Source: Antarcticimicrobium sp040365005 (GTDB taxonomy: Bacteria; Pseudomonadota; Alphaproteobacteria; Rhodobacterales; Rhodobacteraceae). Taken from it: a stretch of 64,000 nt of DNA. The DNA lies in contig NZ_BAABWV010000002.1 in assembly GCF_040365005.1 (NCBI RefSeq), positions 186,001-250,000 of the forward strand, in the 5' to 3' direction. The notes beneath the pieces were generated by a model. It was given only the letters and a program-made list of their open reading frames with translations, searched no databases and had not been told where the DNA came from. Below are positions 57,874-64,000 of this stretch, one piece after another. Both the position numbers and the translations under genes were made by a program. Position 1 is the stretch's first letter. Each line of letters opens with the position of its first letter.

Positions 57874-59502
57874 ATGACACTAGTTAAACAGGCGGTGCGG
57901 TCCGTATCCGCCGTCGCGCTGCTGTGCGGGTTGGCAATGCCGGCCGCCGCGCGGGAGTACAAGGTGGAAACGCTGGTCCCGGGATCGGCGTTTCATGGGG
58001 TGCACGGGCTGGGCGTCGATTCCAACGGAGCGCTCTTTGCCGGCAGCGTCGTGGGCCAGGCGCTTTACCGCGTTGATCGCGCCTCCGGTGCGGTGGCGGT
58101 CGAGATCCCGGCGCCGCAGGGCATGGCCGACGACCTGGCCTTTGCGCCTGACGGCACCATGGCCTGGACGGCCTTCCTGCTCGGCGATCTCTATGCGCGC
58201 GGCGCCGATGGCGAGGTGCGGACGCTGGCCAGTGGCCTCCCGGGCCTCAATTCGCTGGCCTATCGCGATGACGGGCGGTTGTTTGCGTCGCAGGTGTTCC
58301 TGGGAGATGCGCTGTATGAGATCGACACCAGCGGCACCCAGCCCGCCCGCAAGATCATGGAGGGGATGGGGGGGCTTAACGGCTTCCAGTTCGGCCCCGA
58401 CGGCAAGATCTACGGCCCGCTCTGGTTCAAGGGGCAGGTGGTCCGTGTCGATGTGGATACCGCAGAGATCGAGGTGATCGCGGATGGCTTCAAGGTGCCG
58501 GCGGCGGTGAACCTTGATTCCAAAGGCAACATCTGGGTCGTCGACACCGCCCTGGGGCAGTTGGTCAAGGTCAGCCCCGATGGCAAGACCAGGAAGGTCG
58601 TGGCGCAGCTCGACACCTCGCTCGACAATTTGGCGATCGACGCGCAGGACCGGATCTTTGTCTCCAACATGGCTGACAACGGCATTCAGGAGGTCGATCC
58701 AGACACCGGTGCGGTGCGTCAGGTGGTCAAGGGCGCGTTGGCTTTCCCCGGCGGGCTGGATCTGGTGGCGGACGACGCGGGGGAAACCCTCTATGTCGCC
58801 GACTCATTCGCCTATCGGACAGTTGATGCAAAGAGCGGCGCCGTCAGGGCGGTGGCGCGAATGCAGGCCGATCATCTGGAATACCCGTTCAACGCCCGGG
58901 CCAATGCCGATCACGTTTTGTTGTCGAGCTGGTTTACCGGCACCGTGCAGGTAATGGACCGCAAGACCGGCGACAGCCTGCACATGTTGCACGGGTTCGC
59001 GGCACCGCAGGACGCGGTAGAACTGGCCGACGGCAGCCTGCTGGTGACGGAACTGGCCACCGGCAAGCTGCTCCGGGTCTCCGGCCCCGAGGGCGAGACG
59101 CGCGAGACCGTTGCCGAAGGGCTGGTGGCGCCGCTGGGCATGGTGCTCGAGGGGCAGGATGCCGTCTATGTGACCGAGGCCGGGGCGGGCACCTTGTCGC
59201 GCATCGACCTTGCCAGCGGTGAAAGAACGGTGGTCGCAAGTGGCCTGGCTCTCCCCGAGGGGCTGGATATGGCCCCGGACGGCACGCTGGTGCTGGCCGA
59301 GGTCGCTGCACAGCGTGTGGTGTCGGTCGATCCGGCCGACGGTGCGATCACCGTATTGGCCGAGGGGCTGCCGATCGGTTTGCCGGCCGCCGCGGGTACG
59401 CCGCCGACCTATCTGGCCACCGGCATCGCCGTGGGTCAGGATGGAACGGTCTATGTCACCTCTGATCTGGAGAACGCCATCTACAAGCTGGTGCCGCAGT
59501 AG
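57874..59502 (+). CDS. Exported SMP-30/NHL-type beta-propeller protein
   Basis: The 542-residue protein has a signal peptide (RSVSAVALLCGLAMPAAA) and a long run of about ten repeats of the pattern D-x-x-G-x-L-x(V/A)-x-x-x-x-x-x-x-V, such as DSNGALFAGS, DAQDRIFVSNM, DGTLVLAEVA and DGTVYVTSDL. This is the SMP-30/gluconolactonase/NHL propeller class, probably two propellers. It may be a periplasmic lactonase or binding protein; the substrate is unknown. It is preceded by a palindromic operator and followed by a terminator, so it is a single-gene unit. Confidence 0.75.
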   Translation: MTLVKQAVRSVSAVALLCGLAMPAAAREYKVETLVPGSAFHGVHGLGVDSNGALFAGSVVGQALYRVDRASGAVAVEIPAPQGMADDLAFAPDGTMAWTAFLLGDLYARGADGEVRTLASGLPGLNSLAYRDDGRLFASQVFLGDALYEIDTSGTQPARKIMEGMGGLNGFQFGPDGKIYGPLWFKGQVVRVDVDTAEIEVIADGFKVPAAVNLDSKGNIWVVDTALGQLVKVSPDGKTRKVVAQLDTSLDNLAIDAQDRIFVSNMADNGIQEVDPDTGAVRQVVKGALAFPGGLDLVADDAGETLYVADSFAYRTVDAKSGAVRAVARMQADHLEYPFNARANADHVLLSSWFTGTVQVMDRKTGDSLHMLHGFAAPQDAVELADGSLLVTELATGKLLRVSGPEGETRETVAEGLVAPLGMVLEGQDAVYVTEAGAGTLSRIDLASGERTVVASGLALPEGLDMAPDGTLVLAEVAAQRVVSVDPADGAITVLAEGLPIGLPAAAGTPPTYLATGIAVGQDGTVYVTSDLENAIYKLVPQ

Positions 59503-59516
59503 GCGGGAACGGCGGG

Positions 59517-59550
59517 GCGGTCGGCACAGAGGGGCCGACCGCTTTCCCTT
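59517..59550 (+). terminator. Terminator after the beta-propeller gene
   Basis: GCGGTCGGC (59517-59525) pairs with GCCGACCGC (59534-59542) around an 8-nt loop, with a TTTCCCTT tail. Confidence 0.7.
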
Positions 59551-59661
59551 CGGCGCTGTTTTCCGCATGGCGCGCAAGGCACGGCCGATCCGCTGCTTGG
59601 GTACTGGACCTTGCCGCGCGCTTGGTCCATACCTGCCGACAGCGAATTGCCGGAGGCACCC

Positions 59662-60045
59662 ATGGGAATCCTGAACACTCTTCTGCGCGCCGTGACCTGG
59701 TGGAACGGGCAGACGCTTAACACCCAGATTCATACCTGGCGCAAGGGGATCCGGGTCGGCGAGGACAATCAGGGCAATGTGTTCTATCGCAATGCCGATG
59801 ACAGCCGCCGCTGGGTCATCTTCAACGGCGAGATCGAGGCATCGCGCGTCGATCCTGACTGGCACGGCTGGCTGCACCGCACCTGGGACGAGCCGCCGAC
59901 CGATCGGCCGATGGCGCACAAGCCGTGGGAAAAGCCCCACCACGAGAACCTGACCGGCACCGCGCTGGCCTATGCGCCGGCCGGCTCGATCCGCAAGCCG
60001 CACCCGGTCGAGCGCAGCGATTACGACGCCTGGAGCCCGGAATAA
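59662..60045 (+). CDS. NADH:ubiquinone oxidoreductase accessory subunit NDUFA12
   Basis: The 127-residue protein matches the alphaproteobacterial homologue of the mitochondrial complex I subunit NDUFA12/B17.2: WWNGQTLNTQIHTWRKGIRVGEDNQGNVFYRN ... RRWVIFNGEIEASRVDPDWHGWLHRTWDEPP. It is a peripheral subunit of complex I in this bacterial class. It follows a GGAGG site and is first in a short operon with mlaD and DUF2155, the usual order in Rhodobacterales. Confidence 0.92.
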   Translation: MGILNTLLRAVTWWNGQTLNTQIHTWRKGIRVGEDNQGNVFYRNADDSRRWVIFNGEIEASRVDPDWHGWLHRTWDEPPTDRPMAHKPWEKPHHENLTGTALAYAPAGSIRKPHPVERSDYDAWSPE

Positions 60046-60073
60046 CCGGCCCCGATTGAACGGAGCGCGCGCA

Positions 60074-60553
60074 ATGTCGCACAACACGACCGAGGTTCTT
60101 GTCGGGGGCGCGGTTCTGGCCGCCGCCATCGCCTTTGGCGTCTATGCCGGGCAGTCGACCGGCCTCACCACCAGCAGCCGTGGCTATGAACTTGGCGCGT
60201 CCTTCCGCTCGCTCGAGGGGGTGACGGTGGGCACCGACGTGCGCCTTGCCGGGGTCAAGATCGGCACGGTGACCGGCGTGGAACTGAACCCCGAGACCTA
60301 TCGCGCCGACACCACCATTTCGGTGCAGGACAGCGTCCAGATCCCCGACGACAGTTCGGCGGTTGTCTCTTCCGAAGGGCTGCTTGGCGGCAACTTCGTC
60401 GAGATCATGCCGGGCGGGTCGCTTGGCTATTTCGTGCCGGGGGACGAGATTCTCGATACCCAGGGGTCGGTCAGCCTGGTGTCGCTTCTTCTCAAATTCG
60501 TCTCCGGCGGCAGCGGTCCCGACAGCGGGGCCAGCAGCGGGGCAGGCAATTGA
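60074..60553 (+). CDS. mlaD: MlaD-family lipid-transport protein
   Basis: The 159-residue inner-membrane-anchored MCE protein has one N-terminal helix (TEVLVGGAVLAAAIAFGVYAG) and a single MCE domain (YELGASFRSLEGVTVGTDVRLAGVKIGTVTGVEL). It is part of the Mla phospholipid-trafficking machinery that maintains outer-membrane asymmetry. The C-terminal Gly/Ser-rich tail is short. The other mla genes are not next to it. Its stop overlaps the next gene's TTG start. Confidence 0.9.
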   Translation: MSHNTTEVLVGGAVLAAAIAFGVYAGQSTGLTTSSRGYELGASFRSLEGVTVGTDVRLAGVKIGTVTGVELNPETYRADTTISVQDSVQIPDDSSAVVSSEGLLGGNFVEIMPGGSLGYFVPGDEILDTQGSVSLVSLLLKFVSGGSGPDSGASSGAGN

Positions 60554-60930
60554 TCCGTCGGCTTGCCGGTCTGGTTCTTGCCCTCGGGCTGGCCGCGCCC
60601 TTTGCCGTGCCTCTCGCTGCGCAGGAGACCGCAGTTGAATCCGGTACCGGCGCGGTGCTGCGCGGCCTCGACAAGGTCAACGGCGAGAGCCGCGACATCG
60701 AGATCGGGCGCGGCGAAACCGGCACCGTCTTTGGCCTCGACATCGCACTGAGCGATTGCCGCTACCCGGCCGAGAACCCCACCGGCGATGCTTTCGCCTA
60801 TCTGACCATCTGGGAACGCGGCGCCGCGCAGGCGGCCTTCGAGGGCTGGATGATCGCCTCGTCACCGGCACTCAACGCGCTCGACCACAGCCGCTACGAC
60901 ATCTGGGTATTGCGCTGTATCACGCCCTGA
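60550..60930 (+). CDS. DUF2155 exported protein
   Basis: The 126-residue protein begins with a TTG start overlapping the mlaD stop (TTGA) and a signal peptide (MIRRLAGLVLALGLAAPFAVPLAA). It has the DUF2155 pattern VLRGLDKVNGESRDIEIGRGETGTVFGLDIALSDCRYP...IASSPALNALDHSRYDIWVLRC. Its C-terminal 37 bp overlap the convergent aat gene. Function is unknown; its conserved place after mlaD suggests an envelope role. Confidence 0.85.
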   Translation: MIRRLAGLVLALGLAAPFAVPLAAQETAVESGTGAVLRGLDKVNGESRDIEIGRGETGTVFGLDIALSDCRYPAENPTGDAFAYLTIWERGAAQAAFEGWMIASSPALNALDHSRYDIWVLRCITP

Positions 60931-61529
60931 GCGGTGGCCGGCGACGGGCCGGTGAAATCGGCCCCCCTCTCGATCGCGACGCTCAACTGCCTGTGGTATT
61001 CCGCGCGGGTGATTTCCACCGCGCCGAGGCTAGCCAGGTGATCGGTCAGGAACTGCGTGTCGAACAGCCGGAAGCCCCCCCGCCGCAGCCGATCGACCAG
61101 GTAGGCCAGCGCGATCTTTGACGCATCGGTCCGGCGCGAGAACATGCTTTCCCCGAAAAACGCCGCGCCCAGAACCACCCCGTAGACCCCCCCGATCAGC
61201 GCCTCACCCTCCCACACCTCGAGTGAATGGGCGTGGCCGCGCGCGTGCAGGTCGAGGTAGAGCGCGCGAATCTCCGCGTTGATCCAGGTCTCGGCCCGGT
61301 CGGCGCAGCCATCCACCACGCCGGCGAAATCGCGGTCGATGGTCACCGTGAACCCGCCCCGGCGCATCCGGCGGGCCAGCGAGCGCGAGATGTGGAACCC
61401 GTCCAGCGGCACCACCCCGCGCCGCTTGGGATCGACCCAGAAGATCTCCGGGTCGTCCCGGTGCTCGGCCATCGGGAACACCCCCATGGCATAGCCACGC
61501 AACAGCAGTTCGGGGCTGATCGCAGTCAT
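60894..61529 (-). CDS. aat: Leucyl/phenylalanyl-tRNA-protein transferase
   Basis: The 211-residue enzyme adds Leu or Phe to N-terminal Arg/Lys of proteins, creating N-degrons for ClpAPS. The conserved LLRGYAMGVFPMAEHRDDPEIFWVDPKRRGVVPLD start and GHAHSLEVWEGEALIGGVYGVVLGAAFFGESMFS core are present. It is on the minus strand, following accC by 24 bp, and overlaps the end of the DUF2155 gene. Confidence 0.95.
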   Translation of the reverse strand: MTAISPELLLRGYAMGVFPMAEHRDDPEIFWVDPKRRGVVPLDGFHISRSLARRMRRGGFTVTIDRDFAGVVDGCADRAETWINAEIRALYLDLHARGHAHSLEVWEGEALIGGVYGVVLGAAFFGESMFSRRTDASKIALAYLVDRLRRGGFRLFDTQFLTDHLASLGAVEITRAEYHRQLSVAIERGADFTGPSPATAQGVIQRNTQMS

Positions 61530-61553
61530 GCGCGCCCCGAACCAGGTCTTTGC

Positions 61554-62903
61554 TCAGGCGTCCAGATTGTCCTCAAGCCACTTTTCCAGCCAGTGGATGT
61601 TGTAGCTGCCGCGCTGGATGTCCGGCTCCCGCAGCAGCGCGTCGAACAGCGGAACCGTGGTGTCCACCCCGTCCACGATCAACTCGCCCAGGGCCCGGTT
61701 CAACCGCGCCAACGCCTCGTTCCGATCACGACCATGCACGATCAGCTTGCCGATCAGGCTGTCGTAATAAGGCGGGATCCGGTAGCCGTCGTAAAGCGCG
61801 CTGTCCATCCGCACGCCAAGGCCGCCGGGGGCGTGGTAATGGCTGATGTCGCCGGGGCAGGGGGCGAAGTTGGGCAGCTTCTCGGCGTTGATCCGCACCT
61901 CGATGGCGTGCCCGTTCAACACAAGGTCGTCTTGCCCGAACGACAGCGGCTCTCCGGCGGCGACGCGAATCTGTTCGCGCACCAGATCGACGCCGAAGAT
62001 CGCCTCGGTCACCGGGTGCTCCACCTGAAGCCGCGTGTTCATCTCGATGAAATAGAACTCGCCGTTCTCGTAGAGAAACTCGATGGTGCCGGCGCCGATA
62101 TAGTTGATCCTGGCCACCGCCTCGGCACAGGTCTTGCCGATGCGCGCCCGTTCCTCGGGGCTGATCGCCGGGCCCGGTGCCTCTTCCAGCACCTTCTGGT
62201 GGCGCCGTTGCAGCGAACAGTCGCGTTCGGCCAGATGCACCGCCTTGCCCTTGCCGTCGCCGAAGACCTGGATCTCGATGTGGCGCGGCGTGGTCAGGTA
62301 TTTCTCGATATAGACCTCGTCGTTGCCAAAGGCGGCCTTGGCCTCGGCCCGCGCGGTCTGAAAGGCGCGTTCGATATCGGCCTCGGTCTGGGCCACCTTC
62401 ATGCCGCGCCCGCCGCCGCCGGCGGTGGCCTTGATGATGACCGGATAGCCGATCTCGCCGCCCAGCCGCTTGGCGGTCTCGACGTCCGGCACGCCGCCGT
62501 CCGAGCCGGGCACACAGGGAACCCCCAGTGCCTTCATGGTTTCCTTGGCGGTGATCTTGTCACCCATCAGGCGGATGTGCTCGGCGGTCGGGCCGATGAA
62601 GGTGAGGCCGTGATCCTCGACGATCTGCACGAAACTGGCGTTCTCGGAGAGAAAGCCATAGCCGGGATGGATCGCCTGCGCGCCGGTGATCTCGCAGGCC
62701 GAGATGATGGCGGGGATCTTCAGATAGCTTTGCGGGCTGGGCGGCGGACCGATGCAGATCGATTCGTCGGCCATGCGCACATGCATCGCGTCGCTGTCGG
62801 CGGTGGAATGCACCGCGACGGTGGCGATTCCCATCTCGCGCGCGGCACGTACCACGCGCAGGGCGATCTCGCCGCGGTTGGCAATCAGGATCTTGTCGAA
62901 CAT
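61554..62903 (-). CDS. accC: Acetyl-CoA carboxylase, biotin carboxylase subunit
   Basis: The 449-residue ATP-grasp enzyme carboxylates biotin on AccB. The start MFDKILIANRGEIALRVVRAARE, the ATP-binding KATAGGGGRGMK loop, ERDCSLQRRHQKVLEEAP and FIEMNTRLQVEHPVTE motifs are all intact. It lies 9 bp after accB in the standard accBC operon and provides malonyl-CoA for fatty-acid synthesis. Confidence 0.96.
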   Translation of the reverse strand: MFDKILIANRGEIALRVVRAAREMGIATVAVHSTADSDAMHVRMADESICIGPPPSPQSYLKIPAIISACEITGAQAIHPGYGFLSENASFVQIVEDHGLTFIGPTAEHIRLMGDKITAKETMKALGVPCVPGSDGGVPDVETAKRLGGEIGYPVIIKATAGGGGRGMKVAQTEADIERAFQTARAEAKAAFGNDEVYIEKYLTTPRHIEIQVFGDGKGKAVHLAERDCSLQRRHQKVLEEAPGPAISPEERARIGKTCAEAVARINYIGAGTIEFLYENGEFYFIEMNTRLQVEHPVTEAIFGVDLVREQIRVAAGEPLSFGQDDLVLNGHAIEVRINAEKLPNFAPCPGDISHYHAPGGLGVRMDSALYDGYRIPPYYDSLIGKLIVHGRDRNEALARLNRALGELIVDGVDTTVPLFDALLREPDIQRGSYNIHWLEKWLEDNLDA

Positions 62904-62912
62904 CTGCGCCCC

Positions 62913-63410
62913 TTACTCGATGATGACCAGCGGTGTGCCGAATTCCACCGCCGCGCCGTCATCGACCAGGATGCGCTTGACCGTGCCGGCGGCGGGCGCG
63001 TGGATGTGGTTCATCGTCTTCATCGCCTCGACGATCAACAGGGTGTCGCCCTCCGACACCGTGCTGCCCACCTTGATGAAGGCCGGCGCGCCCGGTTCAG
63101 GCTGGAGATAGACCGTGCCCACCATGGGCGAGGTGACGGCGCCGGGGTGGCTCGCGGGATCTTCGGCGGCGGCGGCCGGGGCGGGCGCTGCCGCGGGGGC
63201 GGCTGCGACCGGCGCCGCACTGGCGGCGGCCGGGGCCGGTGCCGGTGCGACCGGTGCCGCGACGGGGGCGGCCCGGCTCACCCGGACGTTCAGGCTGTCG
63301 TCCTCGCCGAACTCGCGCTTGACCTCCAACTCGGTCAGGTCGTTCTCGCGCAGCAACTCGGCCAGCGCCTTGATGAATGCCACGTCCGCGTCGGTTGTCT
63401 TTTCTGTCAT
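62913..63410 (-). CDS. accB: Acetyl-CoA carboxylase, biotin carboxyl carrier protein
   Basis: The 165-residue protein has an N-terminal helical part, an Ala/Pro-rich linker (about residues 48-92) and a C-terminal biotinyl domain with the biotinylated lysine in VEAMKTMNHIHA. The YLQPEPGAPAFIKVGSTVSEGD thumb is typical of AccB. It heads the accBC operon, transcribed away from the right edge. Confidence 0.95.
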   Translation of the reverse strand: MTEKTTDADVAFIKALAELLRENDLTELEVKREFGEDDSLNVRVSRAAPVAAPVAPAPAPAAASAAPVAAAPAAAPAPAAAAEDPASHPGAVTSPMVGTVYLQPEPGAPAFIKVGSTVSEGDTLLIVEAMKTMNHIHAPAAGTVKRILVDDGAAVEFGTPLVIIE

Positions 63411-63556
63411 CTGTATCCTCGACCGGTTACGCCCGCGCCATTCGGCTGCGCGGGCCTGTAATTTCCTCGCGCTTATAGGCCATGGCGGGAACTGTGAAAA
63501 GCGCCGTTACCTGATCCGGTGCCCCTGCGGCAAGGGCCAGCCGTCTCGTGTGCCGA

Positions 63557-64000
63557 TCACAGGGGCATTCCCGACAGTTTGGCCACCAGTTCGGGCAGCT
63601 TGCGGGCGCCGAACTTGTCCAGCAGACGGGCCCGGTGCGCTTCGACCGTGCGATACGACAGGCCCAGGTCCGCCCCCACCTCCTTGGCCGAAAGCCCGCG
63701 ACAGGTCAGGATCGCCACCTCGCGCTCCCGCGGGGTCAGCTGGACCAACGGCCGCTCGTCCGAGATGTCGGCAAACGACCAGATTCCGTGCCGAAAGGGA
63801 TCCTCGGGGGTCAGCGATTGCCCTCGCACGCGGCACCAGAACAGATCCCCGTCGGCGCGGCGCATGATCCGCTCGTCATGATACTCGCCGGTCCGGCGCA
63901 TCACCGCCAGCCCGCGCGCGCCGATCCGTTCGAACTCGGCCTCCGAAGGGTAGAAATCGCGCAGCGGGCGGTCCGCGTACTCCGCCGCCGTCCCGCCGAA
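63557..64000 (-). CDS. PAS-LuxR transcriptional regulator, N-terminus cut by window edge
   Basis: 148 residues are visible, running off the right edge. The upstream part (RDFYPSEAEFERIGARGLAVMRRTGEYHDERIMRRADGDLFWCRVRGQSLT...FADISDER) looks like the second half of a PAS sensor. The C-terminus is a LuxR/GerE helix-turn-helix (LTPREREVAILTCRGLSAKEVGADLGLSYRTVEAHRARLLDKFGARKLPELV). It is co-oriented with accBC but separated from accB by 146 bp. The signal sensed is unknown. Confidence 0.82.
   Translation of the reverse strand, partial: FGGTAAEYADRPLRDFYPSEAEFERIGARGLAVMRRTGEYHDERIMRRADGDLFWCRVRGQSLTPEDPFRHGIWSFADISDERPLVQLTPREREVAILTCRGLSAKEVGADLGLSYRTVEAHRARLLDKFGARKLPELVAKLSGMPL

Overview
The window is chromosomal DNA of a high-GC alphaproteobacterium of the Rhodobacterales (roseobacter / Paracoccus-Rhodobacter type). 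The evidence is the sorbitol/mannitol ABC operon of the smo type, a sox cluster in the order soxT-R-S-V-W-X-Y-Z-A-B-C-D, the NDUFA12-mlaD-DUF2155-aat-accC-accB block, and several small protein families typical of that order. I see no rRNA, tRNA, CRISPR array, prophage or complete insertion sequence.

Layout. 0-12.8 kb (all minus strand) is central sugar metabolism: a LacI-regulated polyol ABC transporter with a dehydrogenase (smoEFGKS), an Entner-Doudoroff operon (gap-zwf-edd-eda) and a ROK regulator with a fructokinase. 13-19.4 kb holds a membrane protein, a stand-alone Lrp/AsnC effector domain, aspartate aminotransferase, an XRE regulator with sdhE, a MarR-family regulator, two tandem DUF1194 (VWA-like) genes and glyoxalase I. 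19.4-23.7 kb is an accessory-looking stretch: a Slam-type outer-membrane protein with a surface-lipoprotein substrate, thyX, and an AT-rich HEPN-domain gene. 24-30.6 kb holds hrpB, meaB, rpmB, two copper-related periplasmic genes, a sirtuin and a low-molecular-weight phosphatase. 30.7-34.8 kb is a LysR-controlled gene set for organosulfonate use (HpsN-like dehydrogenase, cysteate sulfo-lyase CuyA, Asp/Glu-type racemase).

23.9-41.1 kb is dotted with REPIN-like elements, each a pair of GC-rich hairpins in inverted orientation running GTCA...TGAC. They come in two stem families and are absent from the rest of the window. The densest cluster surrounds a lone GIY-YIG nuclease gene at 35.1 kb. lepA, yjdM/phnA, an entericidin-like lipoprotein and a DsrE/cytochrome b561 pair lie in the same stretch.

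41.5-44.8 kb is the zinc uptake locus (znuB-znuC-zur divergent from znuA) with two Zur-box-like sites and His-rich metal-binding tracts. 44.9-55 kb is the thiosulfate-oxidising sox cluster, with three copies of an ATTC-N8-GAAT type operator, the expected site class for the ArsR-family SoxR encoded there. 55-60 kb holds clpP-clpX, ridA and an exported beta-propeller protein. 59.6-64 kb holds NDUFA12, mlaD, DUF2155, aat, accCB and a PAS-LuxR regulator cut by the window edge.

Taken together the genes describe an aerobic heterotroph that uses polyols through Entner-Doudoroff metabolism and supplements energy by oxidising reduced sulfur. The sulfonate genes would release sulfite and the Sox genes would handle thiosulfate or sulfane sulfur. 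The least explained items are the REPIN-like elements with the GIY-YIG gene, the Slam/lipoprotein pair, the HEPN gene and a perfect inverted repeat wrapped around the lepA stop codon.
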